DNA of 64,000 nucleotides, taken from assembly GCF_033958435.1 (NCBI RefSeq), contig NC_134137.1, positions 248,232,501 through 248,296,500 of the forward strand. Reading direction: 5' to 3'. The notes below the pieces were generated by a model, which saw only the letters and a list, made by a program, of their open reading frames with translations, ran no database searches and was not told where the DNA came from. Positions 1-11,785 of this stretch are shown here, one piece after another; the first letter of the stretch is position 1; every line of letters begins with the position of its first letter. Source of the stretch: Carettochelys insculpta. Its lineage: Eukaryota > Chordata > Testudines > Carettochelyidae. Made by a program: the position numbers and the translations under genes.

Positions 1-943
1 CCGTGAAGAACGATAGTTACTGCACCAAGGTGAGTAACTTTGCTTTCTTCTTTGAGTGATGCCCCCATGGATGCTCCACTGTAGGTGACTGACAAGCAGT
101 TCCCCACTGATTAGGAGGCGGTGAAGGAGTCACCGTGCAATTGACGTGGAGAGGAAAGCTGAGGCCAGTGAAGTGTCTACAGCCCATCGGATCTGGATCA
201 TGTAATACCTCATGAATGTGTTGTGGGATGACCAGGTAGCCACTCTGCAGATGTCTTTGAGAGGAACTCCCTGCAGGAAGGCTGCAGAAGCTGTCACTGC
301 TCTGGACGATGCATGCTGTGATGGTACACATTATGCATTGAGGTGAGAAGCATCCGCCTTTGGAGTGTTCTGCTAGGGAGACTAGCAGCTGGTCCATTTT
401 TTACCAAGGTTTGTTTCGGTCTGTGTAAAAGGCAGGTGCCCTGCACACGTCCAACATATGCAACACCATGTCTTGTGGTGATATGTGCAGCTTGGGATAG
501 AAAACAGGTAGGACTATTAGTTCACTAATGTGAAAGTCCAAACAAACTTTCGGGATGAAAGCCGGGTGATATCTGAAGGTCACTCCGTCCTTAGTGAAGA
601 TCGTGTATGGAGGTCCCACCATGCACGCTGACAGCTTGCTCACTCTATGTGTAGATGGGATTGCAAAGAGGAACATTACCTTCCTGGTAAGGAACTTGAC
701 GGACATGGTAGCCAGTGGCTCGAAGGGTGGCTTCATTAATGCCTGGAGGACTACATCCAGCCTCCAAGAAGGAGGAGTTGGTTTACGTGGGTGATACGTA
801 TTTGTGAGCCCCTTGGGGAATCTTTTGGTAATCGGGTGGGTGAATACCGAAAACCCTTCAGCATGACCCCTAAATGCTGTAATGGCCACCAAATGTACTC
901 GCAGGGAGGTTAACACAAGTCCTAAGTCTCTTAGATGTACCAT
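1..943 (-). pseudogene. DIRS tyrosine recombinase remnant
   Basis: The frame 943-401 reads LTSLRVHLVAITAF, VFTHPITKRFPKGLTNTY and STHRVSKLSACMVGPPY. The Arg in HRVSKLSA is in the place of the first catalytic Arg (RRVSELSA in intact copies). It is followed by FTKDGVTFRYHPAFIPK. A shifted frame (397-17) continues with the C-terminal part (DQLLVSLAEHSKGG, SPQ, TACIV). Later catalytic residues (HxxR and Tyr) are decayed or cannot be identified confidently. Such recombinases integrate circular DIRS cDNA. The element runs off the edge before the end of this region. Confidence 0.75.
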
Positions 944-1222
944 GTAATTTAGAAGATAACAGTGGGGCCATGTGATGCCGAGAGCACCAGACTACAAATC
1001 TGTGCCACTTGGAAAGGTAAATAACTCTGGTAGTTTGTCTTCTACTGCACATTAAGATGTCTCTGACTTGTGCAGAGTATGTGAGTTCAAACCCATGGAA
1101 CCAATTAGGAACCAGGCCGTGAGGTGTAATGTCTGTGCCTGCGGATGCTGCGCAGCTCCTTGGTTCTGAGTAAGAAGGTCTGGCAGGAGGGGCAGGGGAT
1201 CTGGGGGGTAAGGCGACATTCA

Positions 1223-1918
1223 CTATAGGAAAGGGAACCAATGTTGCTGAGCCCACGCAGGGGCCACTAGAATCATGGTGGTGCTGTCTGTCCTGACTTT
1301 GTGCAGTACCTTGGGAATGAGCACCAATGCAGGGTGGAAGGCATAGAACAGAGGGCCCTTCCACGTTAGCAAGAACGCATCACCCAACGTTCTGTGCCCC
1401 ACTCTCACTCTGGAACAACACTGATGACACTTCTTGTTGTGACAGGTGATGAACAGATCAACAAGAGGAGTGCCTCAATGATGGAACAAGGAATGAACCA
1501 CATTGTCTGTGAGTATTTTGACTGTACAGCCCTGGATGTGCTGTTGGAAATGTTGGCAAGCCTGGAGGATGGCTCTGAGTTCCAACAAGTTGATGGGTAA
1601 GAGGTGCTCCTGGGGGGATCAACGTCCCTGAATAGAGAGTGTGTCCATGTGGGCTCCCCAACTCAGTGGGGAAGCATCTGTAGCAATGAGCTGGAAGGGT
1701 TGCCTGGGGTGAAAAGGAAAAGGAACTCCAGATAACAGATTCTTTCTGCTCTGCCACCAGAGGAGAGGACCACAGGTGAAGATGTCAGTGAGTGGTGGTG
1801 ATTGTGGTGTGCATTGTTGTAAATCACTGCCACCCAATGCTATAATGAATGTAGGTGGAGTCTGGCATGTTACACAACAAACGTTGTGGCTGCCATATGG
1901 CTCAGCAGTTTGAGGCAC
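1223..1918 (-). pseudogene. DIRS RNase H remnant
   Basis: The minus strand reads PFQLIATDASPLSWGAHMD, which includes the TDAS block with the first catalytic Asp of RNase H. Further pieces (INLLELRAI- and ILTDNV-like) follow in another frame. A third frame (1408-1223) gives LGDAFLLTWKGPLFYAFHPA and ILVAPAWAQQ, a block typical of the region between RNase H and recombinase in vertebrate DIRS elements. At least two frameshifts are present. RNase H would remove the RNA strand after reverse transcription. Confidence 0.7.
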
Positions 1919-2014
1919 ATGACCACTTGAACTGTAGGGCTGCCCCTGAAAATGTCTATAAAGTCCTGGATAGCATGAAACCTGGGAAGAGGTAGGTAAA
2001 CCCGAACCATCGTC

Positions 2015-2706
2015 TCACTGAGGTACACCCCGATGTATTTCACCTCGTTTGGGCTGAAGGGTGGACTTCTTCTCGTTGATGAGAATTTTCAGGGAATGGA
2101 ACAAGGCTCTTGTGTTATGTATCATTTGTGCCATCTCTGAAGCAGAGGGCCCGTTGAGTAGAAAGTCATCCAGATAGGGGAATATCATGACCTCTTGCAA
2201 CAAAGATGAACAGCAACCACTGCCAGAGTCTTGGAGAATACTCTGGGAGCTGCAGCAAGCCTAAAAGGGAAGACCCTGTACTGAAAGTGGTACTTCCCTA
2301 TGGTGAACCAGAGGCAACGTCTGTCAGCCAGATGAACAGTTATGTGAAAGGAGGCATCGTGAAGGTTGAGAGCAGCAAACCAGTTGTTGAGATCTAGGAT
2401 TGGGATTACTGAAGCCATGTTTACCATCTTGAAGTGCTGCTTCTGCATGTAATGGTTGAGCAGGCATAGGTCCAGTATTGGTCTCCAGCCACCATTCTTC
2501 TTCTGTGTAAGGAAGTAATGGGAGTAGAAGCCTTTGCCTCTGAATTCTTTGGGAACTTTCTCCACTGCTCCTATGGATAAGAGATGGTTCACCTGCTCAC
2601 GCAACAATGTCTCATGAGAGGGGTCCCTGAAGAGGGACAGGGAGGGTGGTGTGGGAGGTGGGATGGAGGTGAACGGAACTGCACATCCAGATTGTACTAT
2701 CTCCAC
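2015..2706 (-). pseudogene. DIRS reverse transcriptase remnant
   Basis: One frame (2706-2185) contains GAVEKVPKEFRGKGFYSHYF, LTQKKNGGWRPILDL and VFPFRLAAAPRVFSKTLA, the fingers and palm motifs of DIRS reverse transcriptases. The catalytic box appears as FPYLDDFLLNG in a second frame (2203-2015). A frameshift near 2200 therefore separates the two parts. Both Asp of the YLDD box are present. The DAYFH-type palm motif reads DASFH, keeping its Asp but changing the Tyr. The enzyme would copy the element RNA into DNA. It is non-functional here. Confidence 0.8.
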
Positions 2707-3357
2707 TATCTACCTGTCGGTGGTGATGCAGGCCTGCTGAAGGAAGAAGGGCCACAGCCGATGGTGGAACAGAGTGGGAAGATGGCAAGTGGCATCAACA
2801 ATGCTGTTGCTCTTGACCAACAAGTTAAACTTGCTGCTTGTTGGACTGTGATGACTGGTTACGTGTGTGTAGGTTTCTGTGGTGCGTTTGTCACTGTTGT
2901 GGGCGGGAATGATTATACGGCCTGGCAGATTGTTGAAATTGTGGCCTGTAGAATCCTACATCATAACGCCTCTGGTATGGATGGTATCGACGCCTCCTAT
3001 AATGAGGGATATAACATGCTCAGAGTGCGTTGGGTGGTCCGTGAATCCTTACTTGAGTGAAGGACCACATCGGTATTCTCAGCAAATAGCTTCTTTTTAT
3101 CGAAGGGAGATATTCTACTTTCACGTGCAGCTCTTTGGGTATAGCAGAAGTTTAAGTATGAAGCCTGCCTATCACATAACCATTGTGGTGGCTGTGGCCC
3201 TTGCTGCTGTATCCGCTATGTCCAAGGTCAGCTGGACTGCTGTCCTGGCTGTGGTGTAGTTCTTAACTGCAGACTTCAGAATCGGTCTCTTAGCTTCAGG
3301 TAGATAGTCTAAAAAGGCATCAACTTAGCGTAGTTATTGAAATTGTGGTTGGACAGC

Positions 3358-3405
3358 AGAACCACATAGTTCACTGTACGAAGAACCACATAGTTCACTG
3401 TACAA
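3358..3405. repeat. 24-bp tandem duplication inside the DIRS element
   Basis: Two head-to-tail copies of a 24-base unit starting AGAACCACATAGTTCACTGT differ only near their ends. This is a local slippage or duplication event within the dead element. Confidence 0.85.
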
Positions 3406-4439
3406 AGAAGCAAGATCGCAGAGGAGTACAGCTTTCTGCCAAAAATATCTAAGCGTTTAACCTATTTCTCTGATGTTGCTCCCTTAAACCGGGGGGTGCG
3501 TGATCTGTGCAGGCAGCATCTGCCACAAGTAAATTTGGTTGTAAGAGTATAAACAAGAACTTCATCCCCTTAGGAGGGATGAAATAGTTCTTGTTGAGCC
3601 TCTTCTTGGTAGGGGGAACCGAGGCAGGGGTCTGCCACATGTCATCGGCCACCTCCATAATGTCTTTTCCATAGGGATGTCTACCCTGGATGAATGATCA
3701 AGTCATAGTTTCTTTCAAAGCCTACCTCTCTTTTCCTGGTCTTCAGACAGAGGAACATCCTGGCTGATAGCTACTCTCCTGAAAAGGTTATTAAAATTCT
3801 TTAAATCATCCAGAGGGGAGACATTCCCGGGGATAATGGCCTCATCAGGAGAGGAGGAGGATCAGTTCACACAAGGCACATCAGGCTCTGGGTTCTCTGC
3901 ACCTGATGCCAGTGCAATCCCTGATTCCAGACACTGGAGCGATGGAGAGTGAGTGGCAGGTGCATGATCAGAGCTGGCAACATTCAGGAAGAGGTGTAAC
4001 CTGCTGTTGAAGGGGCCCATGATTGAGACCTGATGGGAGACTCCTTCCTAGGAGAGTCTCTGCAAGAGGAGTAATAAAAGTGGCGGTCTTGACAGCTAGA
4101 GTGGCGAGAATGTGGTGAGTCATACAATTGCCTATGCCAGTCCCAGGACAAGTCTCTACAATGAGCAGAGAATGCTGAACCCTGGACAACGGCAACAAGG
4201 AGGGTGACCTGGATCTGCAGTGTGACCTGTGTTCATGTGTTGGGGTCAGGAAGGGGGACGGCAGCCTGTGTAGCTCATAAGATTATGGGCTATGACTTCA
4301 CCGTTTGCGAGGAAACAGAGGAAGTGACCTTGGTGCCGACACATCCGGAGATGAAGGGGCTGGAAAGAAGCTCAGCAATGGCACCTGAGGGCTAACATTG
4401 TGGTGCTGTGATTTGGTTGGTGCCTTCCTCAGTGCCGTA

Positions 4440-5100
4440 TCATGCAGACTTCCACTGCTGACAGCTTATGTACTGATGGGCCCAGGGATCAGCGTGGCAA
4501 GACCAGCACTGTGCCATGGTCACTGGCAGGCCCAGTGACGGTACCATAGCCAGAACTGCGATCAGAGCCAGGACAGCAGTCAGTGCCAAGGATGCTGATG
4601 ATGTAGGCACACTGGGCACCAGGCCATTGGGAAGAGTTATCTGTGTTCTTGGTTCCAGGACCTTTGGGCCTGAAGGTTTCAGTGCTGCTGGCATGGTCTT
4701 TGTTGGTTTGCCACTCCCAGTCGCCTTAGAACTCAGGGAGGCGATGCCGGAGGTGCTGGTTTTCACTGTGACATCAGGTGTGTTCTGCAATAGGGCAGGC
4801 AATGACCCGCTCAACGAAGCCTTGGCTTTCTTAGAGGAAATGGCTTTTGAAGAGGAAGCCCTGCATTTAAGTTCATGCTGCTCCGGTCCCTTCGTGATCT
4901 CATCAGGAGAGAGCTGAAGGGCCTTATTGAACAAGACCATCTTGAGGTGCAGCTCACGATTGCACCATGCCCTGGCCATTAGTTTAGATCAATGGTGGCA
5001 TTTCTGAGGGATGTTACCCTCTGCCAGGCAACGTAGACACTTGGAGTGACTATCCAAGGAAGGAATGGCTTTGCGGCATTGTTCGCATTTCTTAAAGCCT
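4440..5100 (-). pseudogene. DIRS gag-like ORF remnant with Cys/His cluster
   Basis: The minus-strand frame reads KCEQCRKAIPSLDSHSKCLR followed by CLAEGNIPQKCHH. This is a paired Cys/His cluster of the type found at the start of DIRS gag proteins. A TGA stop at 4989-4991 falls where the last zinc ligand would be expected (TGC to TGA is a one-base change). The same frame then continues for 180 residues of basic and Ser/Ala/Pro-rich sequence. Gag of this kind is presumed to bind the element RNA. Further gag sequence down to about 3450 is too decayed to follow. A 133-residue open frame on the opposite strand (4516-4917) is an antisense shadow. Confidence 0.6.
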
Positions 5101-5590
5101 TGTGAGCGAGACACGGTCAGTTATATAAGTCAAATGTTGAACTGTAAGTTTTACATATAACTGAGAAGAAAACTTAACTATATGATAACTGGTGGTAACA
5201 GAGAACAACTTTGAACAATAACAGATTGTCTTTTTTTTTTTTAAGGAAAGGAGAACAATGAGGAACTGAAGACAGAACAATAAGAACTACGTATATTGTG
5301 GAAAATAAGATGTTTTCTAAGTCTCATGACTTCAACGTGGAGAGGCAGTGAGCTGTGTCTGATGTCTGGGGTGGCTGAGAAGGAACTGGCTTGAGCCGGG
5401 CTGTGCATATGATCAAAAGAGCGTGAAAGGGGAGATGCAGCAGGAGTGCATGAACAGACTGGCTGGATACAGCTAAGAGTCTCTGATCTGTGGTGCCAGG
5501 ATGAGGCCAGAACCCAGGCTAGAGAACCCAGGGGGACATCACTCAAAGAAGAACTTGACAGTGTCCATTTAACCCCATTGAAATTCATAA
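5101..5590 (-). other. 5' terminal region of the DIRS element
   Basis: This non-coding stretch precedes the gag-like reading frame on the minus strand. It is taken as the DIRS 5' terminal repeat and leader because it is contiguous with gag and ends where unrelated DNA begins. It includes a poly-T run at 5230-5242, possibly a separate short insertion. I could not align it to the 3' end, which is mostly outside the window. Confidence 0.4.
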
Positions 5591-5649
5591 ACTTATGGTA
5601 TACGTATAAACTCCTAGTGGTTTGCCTGCGCTAGAAAGCCCAACATTTT

Positions 5650-5692
5650 TACACACACACACACACACACACACAGAGTGAGAGAGAGAGCG
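5650..5692. repeat. (CA)n / (GA)n microsatellite
   Basis: About 12 CA units run directly into imperfect GA units, just outside the DIRS 5' boundary. Confidence 0.95.
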
Positions 5693-6054
5693 AGCTTTTT
5701 TTAAAGTGTTTCCCCTTCTGAAAAGGCATGAGCTTCAGTTTATTTAGACAAGAAATACTGTCCCCCTTTCCTTTCTCTTTGTTCCTGCAGTGCATATTTG
5801 CTTGTTTGATGAGATATACATGCTGGAGCTGTTCTTTTGTGAACGGGAAATGTTGGATCTTGTGTGATTTGCCATTATGCAGTTTTTTTATGACAATCCC
5901 AAGAATGCCAGAAATGTCTGAAATGTGTCTGAAATCTGAAGCCCTAGAAAGGATTCAGTGCATAATGTTAGTATTCTTTCAATTAAATAAAGAGGGATTT
6001 TACAAATCTTGCAGTCTTTTCTTGTGAAATGTGGAAATCATGCAAAGACCGATG

Positions 6055-6332
6055 CAGGTTGAGCCTCACTAGTCCAGCACTTTCATCTGGCAACATCCAT
6101 AATCCAGCATGATTTTAGTTAGCCCAGTGACTACATCATGGGGGTGGCCAACTTTCCTGTGATCCCATAAAGTTTGTTTCCAGCCACCACTAGTGGTTCT
6201 CAGTGTTCTGTGCTGTTATTTACCGATAATTTACCCCTGAATGTCACAATATTGACCTTCTGTGGTCCATCAAATTCTCTTGCTTGGCACCTGTCAGGTC
6301 CCGAGGGTGCCAGACTAGAGAGGTTCAACCTG
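6055..6332 (+). mobile_element. Tigger/pogo-like MITE, copy 1
   Basis: The ends CAGGTTGAGCCTCACTAGTC and AGAGAGGTTCAACCTG (here AGAGAGGTTC reads with one change) are inverted repeats. TA follows the right end; the left flank reads TG, a probable decay of TA. CAG...CTG tips with TA duplication are typical of the Tc1/mariner pogo-Tigger group. There is no coding capacity, so it was mobilised in trans. It shares internal sequence (GATTTTAGTTAG, CAGTGTTCTGTGCTGTTATTTA) with the copies at 9024, 10041, 21289 and 45972. Confidence 0.7.
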
Positions 6333-9023
6333 TATTTCAGTCCGTCATAGAACATGGAAACCCAGTTACAGAGCTTAGATCTGAAGCTTTTTTGGATTGC
6401 TTTTCTTAGTGTTTACTCAATGAAAGTATAATTTCTTTAATACTATTTTACATGACTGTCAATTATATGTTAATACATTTAGGGTGAAAACATTTACTAG
6501 TTCTAGAAAACAAAGATGAAAAAAATGCATCCAACAATTAAACACATATACATTAATATATTTCATGTTAGGAATCAAGTGTTCACATACAGAAATGTAC
6601 TTCGATTTCAGTTTTGCTTTCTTACATCAAACAGTGTAGGTATCTCAATATCATATTGAAATTCAGAGCTTTTACTGTTATGACGGAAAAAATGATTGAC
6701 TGCCTATAAGGCTATAGGGAGAAAAATAGATTTCAAGTGAATCTGTTTACTGCACAATTAACCTTATTTTAAAAACACACGAACAAGTTTTACAGGTCAA
6801 CTAATCTTACGTACAAAAATGCCTGGATTCTCAAAATTTCTGCTAGCAGTCAGATGCTGGTTTCTATACTGAATTTCTGTCTTTCTGTTCTAAAGTAACC
6901 ATTGGAATAATTTTCTTACAGAATGATGGTTGCTATGACAACCATAGCAAATTTTCCTTTTCTGAAACAGATGTCTCATTTAGTTGAAAATTAGAATGTG
7001 AAAAACCCATGGGAAAAATTAATTCAAACTTTAACAGAACACTGACTACAATGTAATCTCTTATAGGTTAACCCCTTAGCATCTTTCTGCACTCCTATAG
7101 TCACCTTCACATAAACTCTATTTAAACCATTTTAACCTCCTATAAATGACCTTCTTAGCCCTTCTTAGCTATTACTGGCACTTGAGTTTTCTTTTGAAGT
7201 GTGTATTTCTGTTCCCATAATAACAGAACAAAAGTGACATTAAAAAGTGGTCAAACACATTACTGCCTTAATTATTTACCGTTTTTTGTTTTTTTAATTC
7301 AACCACCATTAGAAAAAGGAACAGTGCAGTTTGACTGTTCTATTATTCAGTCACTTAAATGGAGCATAACTTAGTTTTACATGTAATTTACTGTACAGGG
7401 CTGGGATGCATTACCTAGCTCTGACCTGTAATTTAAATGAGAATTGAGGATTTGTGTTCTTATGCTGCTACATATCTCAAATTGCTTAGCTGATGTACTA
7501 ATGGGGAGGGATACACAAAAAAAAGATACCAGGCTAGGCAAATCAAGCACTCTACATGATTTCTTTATTAAGAAGCGAGAGACTGAAATGTGATTTTTTG
7601 TGACTTGAACTTAGCTGCTCAACTAGAAGGACCCATTACTACGTTCAACTACGTTTACTAGCTAAACATAAAAACCATGATTACTGCGGGTCATCTACAG
7701 AAGTACACTGCCAGAATTCATAAGCAATCAAAAAAAATTCTAATTTATTGCATGACCCTGTAATTCCTGGTATGCTAGTATATTGTAAAGAACTTGAGGA
7801 CTGCAAATTTTATTGCTGTGGCTTAATCCAGAATGTACAGTCATTTGAGCCCAATTCTATAGCTGTTACTTACACAACTGGTCTCAATGACTTCAATGGG
7901 ATTACTTGCACAAACAAGGGCTGCAGGATCAGACCCAGTATCTGCAAAGACTTGAGTGACACTTGTCCTTTACCATTGCAGAATGCTATTCATTAAATTA
8001 GAAGGATGAATGAGTCATGTCCTGTGTACATTGTACAAGCAACAACAAAATACAATAAAGTTTTTGCTATGATGTTCTCTCTTCTTGACTGACTGGGCAT
8101 TTCTGTGTCCCACTCAAGCAAAAGATAACGCTAATTTTCTCTTTGCTTATGATACAACATATATATAAAACATCAAAGTTAAGTGGCACATTCATTGCCT
8201 GCACAGAACTGGTATTTTTCTATTGTTAACAAACAAGAAGGTATTTACTCATCTTCACACAGAAACTCATTATTAAAAAAAAACAAAAGGTCAAACTTAA
8301 TCCACTCAGCTCTTCTCCTGTATACAATTGAATTGTCTTGGCCCATGCATGTCTTATGCCATACTGGCAAAAAATACGTGTTAAGAAACCTGGGCATATG
8401 ATGAACAATTAACATCCTTACTGGCAGAAATGCAGATGACAGGCTGAAGACTAAATCACAGCAATGGAAAAGACTACTTCAGGTCATCAAGGCCATCCTC
8501 CAGTAAATCATGTGGATTTGCCCCCAAAAGGTCATTTTTTTCAGTATTTTACCTGATCTCATTGTAAATGTGTCAAGCAATGAGGCTTCAGTTACTCCCG
8601 AAAAAGCTATTTTATAACCCAATTCATTTTATTGTTTGGAAATTTTGACTGCTATTCAGCCTCAATTCTACCTTCCTCAGGGACAGGGCGAAAGTCACTA
8701 CAGCAGTACAGCTGCAACGTGAAACTGTAGCACTTCATTGAAAATGCTACTACATTGATGGGAGAGTGTCTCCCACCCGCATAATTAATCCACCTATGTG
8801 AGAGGTGATAGCTGTATTGATGGGAAAAGCCTGTCAACCAGGGGCTCAGACAGCATAACTCCGTTGCTCAAATTCACATCCCTGCATGATGTAGTTATAT
8901 GGATGTAAGTTCATAGAGTAGACCCAGACTCAGTTTCATTTTACTATTCCTTGTAATACCCTGGTGAACCACATTAAGTATTGTCCACATTTGCTTGGAG
9001 TTTATACACGTCAGAGGTTTGTA
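6333..9023. other. AT-rich intronic stretch, no gene seen
   Basis: This 2.7 kb is AT-rich and mostly unique in appearance. It holds a possible RFX-type palindrome at 6929-6942 and, near 7848-7960, a stretch with ACTTCAATGGGATTACTTG that resembles an old dispersed repeat. Short open frames here show no protein-like composition. Confidence 0.5.
6929..6942. promoter_or_regulatory. Possible RFX-family (X-box) binding site
   Basis: GTTGCTATGACAAC is an imperfect inverted repeat matching the RFX X-box form GTTGCCATGGCAAC with two C/T-type changes. It lies in AT-rich DNA of the presumed MPPED1 intron. Binding and function are inference from motif alone. Confidence 0.35.
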
Positions 9024-9347
9024 CAGATTGAACCTCTCTAATCTGGAACACTCCTCCAGCAACATCTGTAATCCAGCATGATTTTAGTTGCCAGATGTCC
9101 ACTTATCATGGCTGTGGCCAAGTTTCCCATAGTCCCATATAGTTTTTTTACAGCCACCAGTCCTGGCTCTCAGTGTTCTGTGCTGTTATTTAACTGTAAT
9201 TTACCCCTAAATTTCTTCTAAGAGCCCAGTAAACAGTGGAAGTGTTGGTAATGCTGCTAGACAATACTGACCTGCCACGATCTGGCAAATTCTCCTGTCC
9301 AGCACCGGTCTGGTCCCAATGGTGCCAGATGAGAAAGGTTCAACCTA
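9024..9347 (+). mobile_element. Tigger/pogo-like MITE, copy 2
   Basis: It starts CAGATTGAACCTCTCTAATC and ends GAAAGGTTCAACCTA, with TA on both flanks. The internal sequence matches the copies at 10041 and 21289, including TAAGAGCCCAGTAA. It is non-coding. Confidence 0.75.
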
Positions 9348-9759
9348 TAGTCTTATGTCCTGTACCCTTGCATTAGTTGTCTTTTAGCCAACCTGTATGT
9401 TTAGCTTTTTAATCTTTCCTGAAAGACCCTCCAGTCCATTAATAATTTTGTTGCTCTTCTCTGAACTCCCATCTTCAATTCTCTCCCCAGATACTCTAAG
9501 TGCCTTCACGAACCTGTCACATCTTTTGCTGGGGTTGGTTGTTCCCACATGGACTGCTACTGGGAAATCCAAAATGTTTTTACTGTGCTATGATTTGACT
9601 TTGTACCCAGAGGGTAGAAAACTATCATGAATGGGTATGGTGCTATTCCTCACTATTCATAAAGTGGCTGTTCCTCACTTAGAGATAAGAAACTTTGACA
9701 GGCCAGTGTTTGTTTATCGGCTTTTCTATGGCAAGCATCATCTTAGGACATGAGTACTG

Positions 9760-10038
9760 CACAAACAGAAACATAGGGCTGGAAGGGATAGTGAAAACTC
9801 CTCATGCCTTTCAACCTCCCATAGCAATGTGTGTCCAACCTGATTTTAAAAACATCCAGAGGTGGGGATTCCACAACCTCCTTTGGAAGCCTGTTATACA
9901 GCTTAACTTCTCTTACAGTTAGAAAGTATTTCCTAATAGCTAACTAAATCTCCCTTGCTGCAGATTAAGCCTACCTTCTTGTCCTGCCTTCAGTGGATGT
10001 GGACAACAACTGATCACAGTCCTCCTTATAACAATCCT
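9760..10038 (-). mobile_element. Old CR1 LINE, 3' part
   Basis: The plus strand shows the antisense CR1 tail (ACATAGGGCTGGAAGGGATA) and then the conserved antisense block ATTCCACAACCTCCTTTGGA, TTAGAAAGTATTTCCTAATA and CTCCCTTGCTGCAGATTAAG. These align with 35740-35850 of the younger CR1 in this window. It is heavily mutated and non-coding. Confidence 0.8.
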
Positions 10039-10040
10039 TA

Positions 10041-10368
10041 CAGGTTGAACATCTTTAATATGGCACTCTCTGGTACAGTAACATCCATATTCTGGCATTA
10101 TTTTAGTTAGCCAGATATCCACTTATCATGGGTGTGGCCAAGTTTCCCATGGTCCCATGCAGATTTTTACAGCCACCAGTCCTGGCTCTCAGTGTTCTGT
10201 GCTGTTGTTATTTAGCTGTAACTTACCCCTAAATGTCTTCTAAGAGCCCAGTAATCAGGGGAAGTGTTGGTAATGCTGTGAGACAATATTGCCCTCTAGT
10301 GGTCTGGCAAATTCTATCATCGACACCGGCTGGGTCCCAAAAGTGTTCGATTAGAGAGGTTCAACCTG
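10041..10368 (+). mobile_element. Tigger/pogo-like MITE, copy 3, inserted in an old CR1
   Basis: It starts CAGGTTGAACATCTTTAATA and ends AGAGAGGTTCAACCTG, with perfect TA duplications at 10039-10040 and 10369-10370. Both flanks are CR1 antisense sequence, so the MITE jumped into an existing CR1 copy and is younger than it. Confidence 0.8.
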
Positions 10369-10370
10369 TA

Positions 10371-11089
10371 CCATATTTCAAGTTTGTTATCAGCCCAACT
10401 CCCCATCTTCTCCTGTCAATCCTACACATGCTCTGTTTTTAACCTTTTCTTTTAGGTTAGATTTTCTAAATCTTAGTAATTTTTGTTACACTCTTCTTCG
10501 TCCCTAGCTTTCCAGTACTTTAGTGTCCAGAACTGGACTCAGTACTCCAGCCAAGGCCTAACCAGTACCAAGTCAAGTGAAACACTTACCTCTCATGTCT
10601 TGCATATGCCACTCCTTTTAACACACCTCAGAGTAATTTAAGCCCCCTTAGGAATTGCATCATTATGTTGACTCATGTTCAGTTGTTGACTCACTACGTT
10701 CATAGATCATTTACAAGCAGTACTAATGCCTAGCCAGTTATTCTCTATTTTGTGGCAGTGAATTTGATTTTTTTCTTCCTTCCTCTGTGTCATACATTAC
10801 TATTGCCCTAATTTAAGTTTAGTTTATTGATGTAAATCAATTCTCTAATTTGTGAAGGTTGTTTTGAATTCTAAACCATCCTAGTAATCTCTGCCAGTGT
10901 GGTTTCATCCACAAATTTCATAAGCATGCTCTCCACTCTAGTTCCCAAGCCATTAGTGAAAATGTTGAATAATACCAGGCCCAGGACAGTCCCTTCCAGG
11001 ACCCCCCACTAGATACACATGCCTAGCCTGACAGAGTCATTTATAACTACTCGCTAATGTGGGTTTCAACCACTTGTGCATTAACCTCC
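10371..11089 (-). mobile_element. Old CR1 LINE, reverse transcriptase part (continuation)
   Basis: After the inserted MITE the antisense CR1 resumes: CCAGAACTGGACTCAGTACT, GTGTGGTTTCATCCACAAAT and GAATAATACCAGGCCCAGGA correspond to 36085-36560 of the younger copy. These encode the region around the FADDT and SGVPQGS motifs. The reading frame is destroyed. Confidence 0.75.
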
Positions 11090-11785
11090 CACAGTACAGG
11101 GCCTTGGTAGTGAGGCTGCAACTGATCCTGACACATTGCAAAGTGTGGAGGGATACAGGTCAGTGTTCTGTATAAGATAAACACAGGAGAAGTTCAGCCC
11201 TATCCCCTTTTCTTTGTCAGCTCCCTCCCTGCCCAATTTCCTTCCCCTGTTCTGTTCCACCCCTCTTCCTTCCTCACTGCCTCTTTTCCCCACCTCTCTT
11301 ACCCTCCCATCCCTCATTTCCTGCACACTGTTTTCCCTCCAATCCCTCACCTCCCTTACCCAGCTTCACTCCAGGCATTCACTGTTCCACAGAAAATAGG
11401 AAGGCTCCAGCCAGCTCTCAGAAGAGGTGCTCAACTGGCACTAGGACCCATGTGACTATGTCCACCTGCAGTCAGTGGCATTGAAGACTTAGCCTCCTAG
11501 AGCTGGGTAACCATGTGCTTAAAGAAATGAGGTGGGAGGGGGTGTGGCACATGATCCCTGTTTGGTTCCCGTGACTTGTCTCTGTTTGGGAGAGGGAATC
11601 CCCTCCAAAATGTGCACACGGTCATTCCCCTGTCCCACCCTCCTCTGTGTGACTTCCCTTTGCCACCCTGCCATTTTCAGCAGTGAACCACAGGAAATCT
11701 GCAATGGGGGTATTTTCTGCAGTGCGCAGGCAGGCAGAATCCCCCCAGATGTATCTGAATACATCTACCTGGCCTAGGTATTCTT
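11090..11785. other. Unidentified 0.7 kb segment between two parts of the old CR1
   Basis: CR1 similarity stops near 11089 and resumes near 11790, but the part of the reverse transcriptase gene that should join them is missing. Instead there is pyrimidine-rich DNA (11205-11365), followed by GCAGAATCCCCCCAG-type sequence that resembles an old dispersed reptile repeat. No coding sequence is convincing. Confidence 0.4.

Larger units (their letters stand above)
1..5590 (-). mobile_element. DIRS-type tyrosine-recombinase retrotransposon, decayed, running off the window edge
   Basis: Read from about 5590 down to base 1, the element shows the DIRS order: 5' terminal region, gag-like ORF with a Cys/His cluster, reverse transcriptase, RNase H, then a tyrosine recombinase. 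DIRS elements lack an integrase of the DDE type and use the recombinase to insert. All frames are broken by stops and shifts, so this copy is dead. Bases 1-40 resemble the terminal part of turtle DIRS copies (GTTCTTCACGG end on the minus strand), so the 3' end lies just outside. The 5' boundary near 5590 is approximate: the plus-strand sequence turns into ordinary AT-rich DNA and a CA microsatellite there. Confidence 0.8.

Noticed and set aside
4516..4917. 133-codon open frame on the plus strand
   Set aside because: It is exactly antisense to the DIRS gag-like frame and has no domain of its own.
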